Notes under the pieces: model-generated
Seen by the model: the letters and a program-made list of their open reading frames with translations, nothing else
What the model was told of the DNA's origin: nothing
Database searches by the model: none
Made by a program: the position numbers and the translations under genes
Part shown: positions 23,729 to 35,600 of the stretch, piece after piece
Position numbering within the stretch: position 1 is the stretch's first letter
How the letters are laid out: the number at the start of each line of letters is the position of its first letter
Source: Hygrocybe punicea
Taxonomy: Eukaryota; Basidiomycota; Agaricomycetes; Agaricales; Hygrophoraceae
Direction of reading: 5' to 3'
Assembly (NCBI GenBank): GCA_963556145.1
Contig: OY744464.1
Span: 7,725,508 to 7,789,507 of the forward strand
DNA length: 64,000 nucleotides

Positions 23729-25551
23729 ATGCCATATAAGAAGGAACTTGGTTATGAACTTTGCATGCACATCTGCCCTGGTCGAAAATGCAACTCTCCA
23801 AAAACGAAATGTCTTTTGTGGAAGAAGGAAGGCAACTCCTGCCAAAGACATGTCAGATCCGCACACCAACATCCCAAATGCGTTTCGTCTGGAATTTGTC
23901 CGCAGTCGGTATGTCTTGGTCGCAACATACGTGAAAATTCGCAGGGTGTCCGCAATGCGACAGCCGTGGAACTTGATCTCCTTCCACGCAAAAGGCTATC
24001 ATCCAACTCTGAGATGGAAACATCATCTGACTGTGAAACGGAACCGCCAACCACCGTAAGCAACAATGAACGCCGTATAACCACATTAAGCAACAATGAC
24101 GGCCGTGTTTTCAAAATCCTTTTTATCCTTGACCCAACAACTCGTATCGCGAGCAAAGCCGCAGCCATTAACGATCTTGCATTCGTCACCACGACCATAT
24201 CCGACATCGAACTCGATACCATTGCCCATCTTGATGGTTACGTCCATATCATCAAGTCATACAAGAGTCGCTATTCAGCATGTATTTAAGAATGGGTAAT
24301 GTCTATTGTTTAATTTGTGGATTGTTGATACTGAAACGTATTTCACAACAAACAGGTTTATATCGGAATGCAACTACATCATGAGGATGGAGCCCGGCGC
24401 TTCAATGTCAAATACATATTTTGGCCCGAGTTCCTTCATGCAATACTTCGCCATCAAGACAAAGGCGATACGTGGCAAAAGTTTGCATCGGCAGATTGTG
24501 TATTTGGTGGTGTGGATATGGGAATGTCATACATGTAAGATTGACATCGCTTTAATTAATTCTGCTCCATTTTTGCTGCATTATACTGATGTCTTGACAG
24601 CGGTAACCAATACGGATTGACACTGGAAAATGTGTCGATTTTCATGACTGGCATGGACGAACTCTGTCGAACGGCACACATCTGGCCGCCTCCGAAGCAG
24701 ATGAACACGGTCCATTCAAAATGGATACAAAATCAAAACTTGCTTCATGTCGCTTTGAATGTAACGCATACCATACGCCCTCAAGCAAAATTATTAAATG
24801 ATGGCAACCAATTCCCACCGAATATTGTCTTGAAACGGACACACAGCGACACCGGTCATCACGTCCTATTACCTGGCGACGCCAAGCGAAATTGGGAATA
24901 CATGCGCAATAACTGTGAGGTTCCAGGTTCACGTTGGTTTGGGCAAACGTACATCGAACCACTGAGTAAGATGGGCGAATGGCGTGTGTTTCTAGTTGGT
25001 GGAAAGGTCGTGTATACGGTGCACACCCTGTACAACAAGGAAAGCAAGTCCTGGAAGTGGGATATCGTCTCAAGTTTCTATACCTTGGATGAGTTAAGGT
25101 GAGTGCCCTTCATTTTCACTTGTCATATCATATGCATGATTGTCTTAACTTTGTCAGAATATTTCAAACGCAGGGGACTCTATTGAAGACGGTGGCGTGC
25201 AATCCGGACAGGGGCGCCATTTCTATTCGAGAGCAAGGCAGAAACGAGTTCTTCGACTTTGTCCAAAAGACCTACGAAGGGCTTTATGCGATAGAGTCCA
25301 ATATGGTTGGTGGAAAACCATCGATGAGTGTTTTTTGCCGTATGGACATATCGCTCATTGTGGATTCCAAAACGGATACTGTGTCCTATTTCGTGAACGA
25401 GGTGGAACGTTATCACACATGCAGCCTCTGGTCGAACATGAAGTCAGGTCCGAAATCCGTTCGAGCACCCATTGGCTCATTAGCAGACACTTTTGCAGGG
25501 GTTTTCTATAAATGGTTGATTGACATCAAAGGTCCATACTCATATTTGTAA
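23729..25551 (+). CDS. Passenger gene B: ATP-grasp-like protein
   Basis: The 3' half is clear. An exon from 24356 encodes VYIGMQLHHEDGARRFN up to VFGGVDMGMSY. A GTAAG donor after 24535 and a GACAG acceptor at ~24601 lead to the exon ending at 25100. The last exon, after the intron ending near 25158, stops at 25551. The segment NIVLKRTHSDTGHHV, then WFGQTYIEPLSKMGEWRVF, LVGGKVVYTVHT, and finally MDISLIVD...YFVNEVER matches the nucleotide- and metal-binding order of ATP-grasp enzymes (carboxylate-amine/thiol ligases). The N-terminal region from the ATG at 23729 is Cys/His-rich (MHICPGRKCNSPKTKC) and may bind zinc, but its joins to the ATP-grasp exons are unresolved. Substrate unknown. It converges with gene C and diverges from gene A. 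Confidence 0.55.
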
Positions 25552-25638
25552 TATTATCTGTACAGTCAATGGATCGGTTCGCGTTTATTTCACAAAACAG
25601 ACATAAGATACAAATATAAATGATGCTAAGTGGAGCAA

Positions 25639-27686
25639 TCATTTCGGCACTCCCAAGACCATGACCCATTGCACATTGAGTGAAATGCTCTTCATCATGT
25701 CATCTACACGCTTGAATGTATTGATGGTGTGTCCAACAACGACACAGGATCCTGCAGGGATATTGTGCGGGAAGATGGGTAGTTGCTGGAGCGATATGAG
25801 AGTGGACATGAAGTCCGCTTTGACTTTGCGTGCATCATAGATGGGCACTGACAACACATACTTAAGATATCAATTTATATTAGACGACCGGATGCTTACC
25901 AATATCGTAAAATGATAGAGCGGCCTTATGATAAGATGGAGTGGGTCGACGAGTGAATGGACTAAGTTGTACATTTTTGGATGTCGATGCCTCTATGAAA
26001 ATCGATTAGGAATTACAACTAAAAATGATTAATGCACAAACTGGGAGATGTATCCATTCCACTTGCTGTGGTCATTGAGAAGGACACATAGTCCTTATAC
26101 AGTTGGGCCCGAAATTCGGACTCGCGAATCACCATTCCAATAGCACTGACATATCGCTCCCATTCCCCTTGAAGTAGTGCACCCTGTATAACCTTGACCG
26201 GCTTTGTATTGCCACCAATCTTGGGCTCATCGAGAAAGCAGGACTCCACTATGATGACCGATGTAAAGATCGTCGGCATTCCACCTCCGACTGCATGAAA
26301 GAAGTTGCGACCAAATGCACCAGTGGAGATATGGGCAGGGTTATCACGAGAGAGATTAGAGTACCTCCCAGATCTATCAAATGTAATGGCGGAAACCAAT
26401 AACCTATATTATATCCAATGAATCGACCAAATTGACCTCAAATTGCTGTTCAAATAACGTACTTTCTGTTGATCTTGTAGATGTCAGTGATGATATCACT
26501 GAACTGTGGGTTGCCATTCCCAATTGCACTGGACCAGGATACCATTGCTGCTGCCCTGAATGGTTATGAGTAAATGACAAGGGTATAAATGCAATTGCAT
26601 ACTTGATATTGACACAGTCTTGGTAGGTGTCAACAAGTTGAGGATCCCTCGTGCCAATATCGGACTCATCAACGTTCGGAGATGGTAAGCTAGATTCACG
26701 ACATCTACATCAAACACCACGGTGTAATAAGATCCAACACACCTGGTGATCTGCGTCAGTGCATAGGTCAGATCTCCTTCATCGCCACTGGAGCCTTTAT
26801 CATCGTCAGTATCATCGAGCATGATGGCCTTCGTGGACTTCGACTTCTTGGATGGAGTATTAGAAACGCTGTTACAATTAATGAATGAGAATATTCATAT
26901 CGGCACGTAAAATACACACGAAATTGGCTTATCGGGGTTCTTCATCAAGGCTACTTTGCGACGATGCCTAAACAGTCAAACAATTTGTTTGAACAAATGG
27001 ATATGTCTATGATAACCGAACAACTCACTTAGAACCGTAATCCTCTTCCTCTTCCTCTTCCTCCTCTTCCTCACCGTCTCGTGATTGATTAGATGCAGCT
27101 TTCAATTTCTTGGCGGGGGAAGGCGTTTTACTATAGATAACCTGTCAATGATGAGACAATACCTATGAAAAATATTTACACATTGTCGTCATTGTCGGTG
27201 ACATTGGGAGATGACATTTGATGTTTCTTTCCACTGTAACAGATTGATATCATGGTGGATACATTTGATATTGAAACACTAACACGTCTTTAACGTTGTG
27301 AAACTTGACGGAATGCCTAGGAGGATATTGATATTTGTTAACTCATATTGGATAACAATGATATGTGATTATAGATACCTTGTGAGCGTTGACGGTGCCA
27401 TTACACTGCCAGTGCTTTGAATACTGACGGCATCATCATTAGCATCGGACAAAGCCACACTGTCCATTGGTCAAAAATAGATAACGATTAAAACGATGAC
27501 ACATACATATCATCATCAGCCCAAGTCTTGATGACCTTCTTCCGCTTCTCGATTGTTGCAGAAGGCCGTCTTTAGTGCATGCAATAGAAACTTCAGTTAT
27601 ACCGAGTAAAATAGGGATGCATACATGGTGGCCTTGGATTTTGCTTTCGAGTTTGATTTCGTGGCGGTGGACTTCTTGGGAGGCAT
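25639..27686 (-). CDS. Passenger gene C: many-exon nuclear-type protein, unknown
   Basis: I do not recognise a named family. From the ATG at 27686 (MPPKKSTATKSNSKAK) to the TGA at 25639-25641, about thirteen short exons join in phase across GT-AG introns with no stop. The N-terminal half is basic and acidic by turns: KRKKVIKTWADDD, KTPSPAKKLKAASNQ, then a run of ten Glu before DYGSK. The C-terminal half is globular: LLVSAITFDRSGRYSNLSRD, FTSVIIVESCFLDEPK, GEWERYVSAIGMVIRESEF. It finishes with IPAGSCVVVGHTINTF and LNVQWVMVLGVPK. The end segment has the alternating pattern of a beta-barrel such as an OB fold, but this is inference. It starts divergently from gene D and converges on gene B with an ~85-bp gap. 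Confidence 0.7.
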
Positions 27687-28348
27687 TGGAGAGCGGTAAA
27701 AGTTGATGGAATAGTGGATATCATCTCCACTCATGCTTTAAATCACTCAAAAACAATAAGCTATGAATTTAAGATGAATCGGTGAATCCAAAACTTCAAC
27801 AATAACATCAGAGGATCCACCATTGGCACATGCTCATATACCAAACGAGGCTTCTTGGGCCATGTACTCCATGCAAAGCGCAAAGGTATGCATGAAAAAT
27901 GGATGACTGTCCACATGATATTCGCCACAAGTTTATACTGGTAGATTTCATGAATTGTTGACAAATTCAATTAAAGTTAGGAATGGAGACTAAACAAAAA
28001 GGGGTATTCATAAAACAAAAATGCATAATGCCAAATTAAGAAACATGGGGTATACTAACAGATATTGATGCATAATGGATAGGGGCTAATTTTAATGCTG
28101 TGCACACATATACTGTGATGCAGAATTAATGCGGAAAAGCTGGAGTACATGCTTGACTATACCATATCCAAACCAGACAGCTGACAACCAACATTATGTG
28201 GTGCATTTGAAAGACATGGAAAGGATCCGTATTATGCAAAATGACGCAAACTTCAATATTGAAGAATGCAATACAAAAACAAAAGCAAAACGGATCCTGA
28301 AAGCTATCATCACATGGACATCAAAAGCCAATATGGATATGATCGGTG

Positions 28349-29604
28349 ATGGCGGAAGATATAATCCATGAAGTGGACGAAATTGTGCCACGCAATATAC
28401 ATCTCACCACTGCTTTGTACGTGATGGACAACTATTACAACTTCAAGGGTGCATGTTAGCAATATCCACCATATATATACTGGCTAGTATTTGACACCAA
28501 ATTGACAGCTGAACATCTGCAGGAAATCATATCTGCACGCTTAGACGATGATGAAAGTCAGCTTGCGAAGGCCACAAACGTAAGTCATTGGATTTGAAAA
28601 GGTATATCATATTGACCGCATTGCCAGATTGCAAATGTCAATATTGTGCATGTTGACTCTCCAAATTGCTGGAAGTTTACACCTCCAACCAATGATGAAT
28701 CCGAACATCAAGAATTGGTATTAAGTTTGCAAGCGATTTTGGTGGCGAAAGATCTTCCACCCATAACAACCAGGTATGTGCTAAATTCGTATCAATTCCT
28801 TGAATACCATTCTGATGAATCACTGCAATAGTCAACCAGAACGCCGAACGCCCTTCATACGTCAAAGCATAGTCGTAACTGGCCTTGATACAACGGGCTT
28901 TCAATCCTATATCGATAACCTTCGGATTCTGCACCAGAAACTGGCTCGTCAATTTCCTGACAAAGCAATGCAAGCTTTTACGCCTTCTACATACATGGAT
29001 TACATGGCACTCGCAATAGGAACCCGATATTTCACTGATCGCCGACATGACAACACTTCCTCTCACATTCCATTCGAGTATGTCATCGATCCAAAAGGCA
29101 TATTAACCTCACTTGCGAATTCCCGCTACTTTCATGGCCAGGACAATTGCGTACTTTATTACAAGTTGAAGTCTGATAGAAATCGACATTGGTGAGTGAC
29201 GATGAATTGGGATCACATCCCTACTGATGGAAATATTTATTAGCTTCATTCCAACAAACCCAACTTGCTTTAGAATCGGTGATATAGTGGAGGTTCAGTT
29301 TACAATATCGGCAGTTCCAGTAAAGAAGGATAAATTCAAGATGATTCTGAATCTACGGTCATTGGCACTGGTAGACAGTGACTTCACAGAGGTAACACTT
29401 TAATACATCAAGAATTAAACGAATACTGATGTATATTCTCAGGAAGCAACTATGATTCGCAACAAGACAGCTTTGCCTACACCAACTACACAGCCCAGAA
29501 TAGCCATCAAACGGCATGTTGGGTATGTGGAAGAGGGTAATGATGCAGAGGGTGTTGTGGAAACAAGGCGACGCTTCTATAATATGAATATAGACCGATG
29601 CTAA
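28349..29604 (+). pseudogene. Passenger gene D: unknown protein with one nonsense codon
   Basis: The frame starts with an ATG at 28349 (MAEDIIHEVDEIVPRNIHLT). TAG at 28457-28459 then interrupts it, probably in place of CAG, and coding continues (QYPPYIYWLVFDTKL without the stop). Later exons join through GT-AG introns near 28580-28626, 28773-28830, 29193-29242 and 29393-29442. They encode WKFTPPTNDESEHQELV, FIRQSIVVTGLDTTGFQSY, YMDYMALAIGTRYFTDRR, then IGDIVEVQFTISAVPVKK and FKMILNLRSLALVD. The stop is at 29602-29604. The last strands (GDIVEVQFTISAVP...KMILNLRSLALV) look like a beta-barrel, perhaps OB-like; this is inference. It may be related in fold to the end of gene C. Confidence 0.55.
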
Positions 29605-29644
29605 TGTATAATATTGTATGTGTACTCAACCCGTTGATATGTTA

Positions 29645-30175
29645 CAGCTGTTTTGCTATCTGATGGCAGCAACTGCACCTTTTTGAATCAATTGAGAAAT
29701 TTGGACTTGGTAGAATTTTGGGTGCTGTGTTTTATATCTCATGAAATACTATTTGGATTAAGATGGTTATACAGGGAAAGTTGTACTATGTCTTGAGGAC
29801 TATCTACGCCTGTAATTACATTTGAACAATATTTAGGATATAGTGAGTTGTTGATGAAATAAAAGGTAGACCAGTACTTTTTGACGCCCAAAATGATACT
29901 GTCAAATTATGACATCGAAAGAGCTCATATGAAGAAGACTGGAGGGAGAAGGTTGTTCATCTTTTCAAGGCCTAGAAGTACATATACCATATTCTTCTCT
30001 ATTTTTGTCCTTTGAGCCGTCATTGCATCTGTACTATGTTTGTCTGTCACTAGGCTCGAAATACAACCAGAATCATAAACTGTATAACCATCTTGATCCA
30101 AGCAGTATTTCATGAGATACAAAACACAGCACCCAAAATTCTACCAAGTCCAAATTTCTCAATGTGCCTTTTTGC
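29645..30175. mobile_element. Decayed copy of a TA-flanked foldback MITE
   Basis: The sequence starts CAGCTGTTTTGC after TA (29643-29644) and aligns along its left arm with the foldback MITE at 37412-38184 (shared GGAAAGTTGTACTAT, GTAATTACATTTG, CTAGAAGTACATATACC). A partial right arm (30078-30160) is inverted relative to 29695-29780. The rest of the right arm is missing, so this copy is asymmetric and older than its relative. Confidence 0.75.
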
Positions 30176-31584
30176 TGAAAAGATGAGAATGAGCTATTGA
30201 AAATCCATTATCTACCTATAATCCAGATTTAATGTTTGCATATTCTCTTTGTATCACCACTGGATAGCTAACTATATCCAATGTTCAATGTGTACTGATC
30301 ACATATGACAATAGTAACCTGAACATATTGACCGAACACATTGACCGAACACACCGAACATGTCCAATATGTTCGGTTTGTGGTCCATGAAACTGAATTA
30401 CAATTCATTGTACAAATTCAATCAAACTACCTTTACTTCGCATATGTGATGCATAACCTTTTGTTCAAAGACGTGTCATATTAACTGGACGAAATCTGCA
30501 GGTACAACAAGCATATTTACTCCTTTATATCTAAATTGATGACGAAATTCACTGTTGTACTGAGAAGCCTATGTTGCTATGTTCCTGCATTGATACCATT
30601 GGATTGTATCTTGGCCCAACCTTCACTTCTTCCCATCCTGCCATAAATATGATGCTTTGCTATTTAATAATTGCTTTCCAATCATATTATTTTGTTCTGG
30701 CATGATTGGAGCTTCTCTTGAACTAATTATGTTCCTTGTCCTTGTGTCTGGATCTTGAATCATTATGCAGTTGACTGCATTTATTGTACTATTTTCGTGT
30801 CCTTTGATGAAACATCAACAAATTATACACCTCACCCTTATGAGCCCATTCAATGAATACATTGAAACAGCATCTGGGGTACCAATGTGTGAACTCCATA
30901 GTTTCTCAATGTTGATAGCTCTGCTTGCACTTTCTCTGCTTCAATATGGGATGTCAAATATGGCACATAATGCACATCCAACAACTGTCCAGACTTTTAT
31001 TTCTGCTATTATTTGTGCAATTGCAATGCCCCGGATTCAGGTAGGGACATCTGCAAAACACTTTGTGCCGAAAAATGATGAACCCGCCGGTTAAACCAGT
31101 GTTAAACCTGTTCCTTGTGATTCCAATGTACATAGCTGTTATATGTATCTGTAAACAAAGATATCATATCTGGTTCATTCAGTCTATATTGCACTGGCAA
31201 TTCCTCAGAATACAGCAGGGATACTAGTTGGACAATACAGAACTCTCAGTACTGTTCAGACAGGTTTTCAACTCATCCATATGTCATAATGCACATTACA
31301 CCAACAAAGAATACGATTATTGTCATGAAGTCGACTTAGCAGTGGACTACACTTTCCCAACTTGGCACCTTTGATCTGGTGACCTTATTGTTCTTGCTCA
31401 TTTGAGACAACAAATTCTCACGGTTACAAAGTCAGCAGTCACACGGTTTCAAATTTATTCACAGGGCTTCAAAATTGTTCCCACAGTTTGCAACAATTGT
31501 TCCCACGGCTTGGCAAATTAGAGTCTGACCCTGAGTTGAAAAATCCACCGTATAGAACAATTCCATTATAGGGACTCGTAACGT
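30176..31584. other. 5' end region of the Helitron, no gene
   Basis: No supported gene. At 30313-30378 there is a cluster of the motif TTGACCGAACACA and CACCGAACATGT, matching the palindrome array at 23032-23476. This supports both places belonging to one element. The minus-strand 5' terminus is placed at 31584. Confidence 0.45.
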
Positions 31585-32665
31585 TCAGAGACCCTATTTG
31601 AGCACATGGGAACGTTTCTTCGTGTGCACTCTAGTGACCCAGCTATAAATGTATGACAAAAAATCCCCATGTCATGCAAATTACTAATGCCCAAGCCAGC
31701 GTTTTCTTCCCAAGTTGAAGGAACACCTCCTTTATCGAATCCAAACCCTACTAGCATATGAGGCACCCTACGAAGACCCATCTCTCCCTGTGTCCTCTTC
31801 CGAACCCAACATCGACCATATTTTCTTCAAACATGACCAAATTTATTGCCACAATATCATGCATATCAATTATACCACATATGATGTTCGTCGTGGCCAG
31901 GACACCATTAATCCAAATACATCTCACCGCGACATCATGGTCTTGGCTAACGATCGCGATGATCTTGCCAGCACTTGTCGTTTCCTCTTTGCCCGCGTCC
32001 TTGGGATATACCATGTGAATGTCATCTACACAGGACCAGGTATGATGGACTATCGTCCTCGCAGAATGGAGGTCCTATGGGTCTGGTGGTATCAGCAGAT
32101 AATGGATGGCAGCTGGACTTCCCACACTCTTGATTGCGTATGCTTTCCACCAATGGCTAGCGAAAATGCCTTTGGCTTTCTTGATCCTGCAGACGTTCTT
32201 AGAGGTTGCCATGTAATCCCAGCCTTTGCAAAAGGAGAACGGTATATTAATGGTCAGGGCCTCTCCCAGTGTGCACGAGACTCTCAAGATTGGCACAATT
32301 ACTATGTGAACAGGTGCATCATTACTGCTGAGCGAATCAGGGAGTCTGTTGAACTCATTGTCCCCTTGTCAGGTTTGTCGATCGCGATATGATAATGCAT
32401 TTTCACTGGGGTATTGGAGTTGGACATCTGTATGTTCATCGCCAGCAACCAGCTCCGAGTTCAGCACCGGGCCTCGCAGAATCTAACCCTTCTTCCAATC
32501 CCACTGACTCTGAGGAACTGGGGTCACAAAACCTCATGGAATATGGTGACCACGACACGGAAGTGCATGCTGATTGCTTGGAATTCGAACGCAACCTAGC
32601 CTCATCACCAGACACTGGTAGTGATATTGATCCTGAGTCCGACTCAGATCTTGAGACAGATCTTG
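31585..32665 (+). pseudogene. Plavaka transposase, C-terminal part between Helitron and MULE
   Basis: The Plavaka protein resumes directly after the Helitron: SETLFEHMGTFLRVH, then SDPAIN. An intron with a TACTAAT branch-like site (GTATGA to GCCAG) follows, then RFLPKLKEHLL. Downstream motifs are INYTTYDVRRGQDTINP, HRDIMVLAND, FGFLDPADVLRGCHVIPAFA and, after an intron (32313-32370), RFVDRDMIMHFHWGIGVGH. These are the conserved C-terminal blocks of the family. An acidic tail (ESDSDLETDLG) is then cut by the MULE at 32665. Confidence 0.9.
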
Positions 32666-35600
32666 GGAGGTAGAGCAGACCCAATGACCTGCCTTTTGCA
32701 GAACAAGATCCCATCAGATCAATAACCCCAAAATAGATACAAGATCTTAGATGATCTCGAACGTTCCCAAATAAAAATAATGAAAATAAACTCAGCTTTC
32801 AAGCCTCGCGCAACACCCGCCTTCTCTGCCTCAAACCGCCCCCCAGCGAGCACTACCCACACGTGCACAAGCAGGGACCACATCACTCAAACTTGGTCAA
32901 CGTTGAGAATGGGCAAACACGAGAGCATGGCAGGCCAGTTAGCTTTGAATGCAATGGATACAAAAAAATAGCTGTGTTTAGACGCAGATGCGTTCCTAGA
33001 CTTAGGAGCATAGTATTAATGTAAAGGAGGACAGTAATAAAAAATTTAATGTTGACTTGACACAACAACTAATGGCTTCAAGATCCAAAATCTCGCGTTC
33101 TGGCAAGCCCCGTCCTGCACAGTACCAAGTGCGTTTTGCCAACTACACCCCTGAACAAGCCGCAGGTGAAAGAACTTCACTGGGTGCACGCAGCCAAGCA
33201 GCACGTCTCTATAATGAGCATCTCACCCTTAATCATGCTCAGATGACCTACATCACCAACCTTTACGCATCTAATACAGTCGCAGATTTTATTTATACTG
33301 TGGATGAACAGAGTCAATCCGATGTGAAGACACTATTGGTCACTCATGGTCTTGATGTGGATGCACACGAGAGCCTGGAAAGCCGATGGAGTATCAAATG
33401 GGAATGGACAGGTGGGAAGAGTCTTGGTTCTCAAAAGCGTGTCTCGTTGCAATGGTCAGTACTTATAAAATCATGCTTCAAGCTTATTGGAACTTTTGTC
33501 AGTGATTGTGGATATGACCATGCTCAGGATGGTGTGAAGCACTGACATAATCCCTTCGAGTTCACGGGGTGTATGGCACATGTGGAGATTACCACGGTCA
33601 TGGCCACCCAACATGTTTTACGTGTACGCGGTTATTTGGAACATAATGATGCGTGTAAGGAAGTAGTACTTATGCAAAAGCCTGATATGCCCCTCCATCC
33701 CTCTGTCCAGGCTGTAGCTCTTGCCCAGTTGCGAGATGGGGTGTCAATGAATGATATTCAAGCCAAAAATTGAAAGCTTTACAAAGCTCATGGGTACAAA
33801 GACCAACCGAACAATCTACAGCCAACTCAGGGGGGCAATTACCGCTGGCTTCTCCAACAGTCTGATTTTCGGACAGTGTACCAGCAATAACACCGTCTTC
33901 TTGGAGTAAAAGTGGAAGAGGCACCTCACATCAATATTAATTTGTGGCTTGACCCATTGTCCCCTGCATTCAATCAAATTCTTGCCAATGCAGTCTTTCA
34001 CTATTCAGCACGAATGACAAAAGAGGAACGATTCCAAGTCTGTATAGCTACAAAGGAGATGAGAGAGGCTTCGTGGAAGTATGGGCACCAATCTCAAATC
34101 ATATTGGATGGAACCTTTGGCATATGTGACAAAAAGATTCTACTCTTCATTCTCATGGGTCTCGATGAAGAATGTAGAGGAGTTCCTCTTGCATTCCTCC
34201 TTTTTTCAGCACCCTCTGGGAACCAACAGACGTCCTCAGGCTATAATACCAAAATAATCACACATCTTCTCCAGAAGTGGAAGCTTTCACTCGGCACTTC
34301 CAGAGACGGCCAGGAATTTCTCGCACTTGTAGCAATCACTGATACCGACCTTATGGAAAGAGGAGCCCTTCTCCGGGTTTTCCCACATATCTGACTCTTG
34401 ATCTGTAAATTCCACCTCCGTCAGTCCTGGAGAAACCACCGAAACAAGGAGATAAAAGGAAAATCACCACCTTTCACAAGAATTCATCTGCGGATGGGTC
34501 AATTGGAAGATGCTCTTGTGAGGACAACAAATATTGAGATAGCTCGAGCGCTCATTCAGGCAGAAAGACTAAATTTGGATGGGAAAAACAAGCATCTCAA
34601 ACATTGGAGGAGAGGTGGAAGAAGGCTACGAATTGATGTGTTGATCAATGCGTTGGTAACACAGATTGTACCTGCTATTTTTGAGCAGCGGGAGATGGAG
34701 AGAGCTGAGAAAAAAAGAATTACAGAGCGAATACAAACACTCCCAGGTGGTTTCAACATCCTTTCTCAGCCTGGTACCCGCTCACTCCCTCAGCTCTACC
34801 TGTATCTGGAATCTGACAAACGCCGAGATCAAGCCGCCCAAGGAATTTTAGATGGTCATCAAATCAGCGCACCTGATTTCATCCCTGAAAACCAAGTGCT
34901 TCGGTTTTCCTGCTATTCAGCACTGGCTCTTGAAAACGAAGCTAACCCAACGGTCTACACCATTTGGCTCAGTCTGAGTGGAATGGGTCATTGTACATGC
35001 CCTGACTTTGCTCAATGTAATGGCGCTTGTAAGCACCTTCGTGCTGCCTTCCTTCGTTTGCATGAACTCCATTCAAAGGGGCTCAAGATACCCAAAGTCC
35101 CTATTCCTACCTCAGAGTTTGAGGCTCGCACTTGTGGTTTCACATTAGCAGCATGTGCTCTCCTATTTTCAGCTTCACTCCCACCCTCGCCAACTTCGAC
35201 ACCCACCCCAATGCCACATCACCACTTGCTCCAGCAGTAGTGGAAGGCCCAGTGCTTAGGGCAGCTCGTGTTATCAAAGGGTTGTTTACTGTAGGTGACT
35301 TTGAGGATACCCAGCGCAAGTCATGTGAAGACCCTGACGATACATCTACAAGTCCTAATGCCCCTGCCGACATCAATGATGATGAGGACTCCAACTCCGA
35401 AAGCTGCAGCCTGACCTCCAGTAATGCCAGTGATGAATTTGATTTCACGATACCACCTGCCACGAGCAAGGCCGCATTGGATGAACAAGCAATCACCAGA
35501 GTGTTCCACGAGCTTGCAAATGCTGCGCCAAAACTCGGCACCCTTGCGGTCTTCTTGAAAGGGACAAGCTTAAACACGGAGAACATTTCACGCACCGTTC

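Larger units (their letters stand above)
11108..31584 (-). mobile_element. Helitron, 20,477 bp, carrying four passenger genes
   Basis: A rolling-circle transposon, oriented on the minus strand, is inserted in the Plavaka gene. Its 3' end has the canonical CTAG followed by host T, preceded by a hairpin. The 5' end is placed at 31584 because joining bases 11107 and 31585 restores the Plavaka frame (HHHIG then SETLFEHMG) at an A^T site, the known Helitron target. The minus-strand 5' terminus reads ACGTTACGAG rather than the usual TC, so the 5' boundary is less secure than the 3' one. Contents from 3' to 5': Rep-helicase, gene A, palindrome array, genes B, C and D, a MITE relic and ~1.4 kb of AT-rich sequence. 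That all ~12 kb upstream of the helicase belongs to one element is inferred from the flanking junctions; later insertions within it cannot be excluded. Confidence 0.75.

Noticed and set aside
30765..31094. Hydrophobic 109-codon ORF near the Helitron 5' end
   Set aside because: No conserved motif, no splice context; AT-rich sequence readily gives hydrophobic frames.
32883..33068. Small ORFs shared between 32.7-33.0 kb and 36.0-36.3 kb
   Set aside because: They are the two terminal inverted repeats of the MULE.
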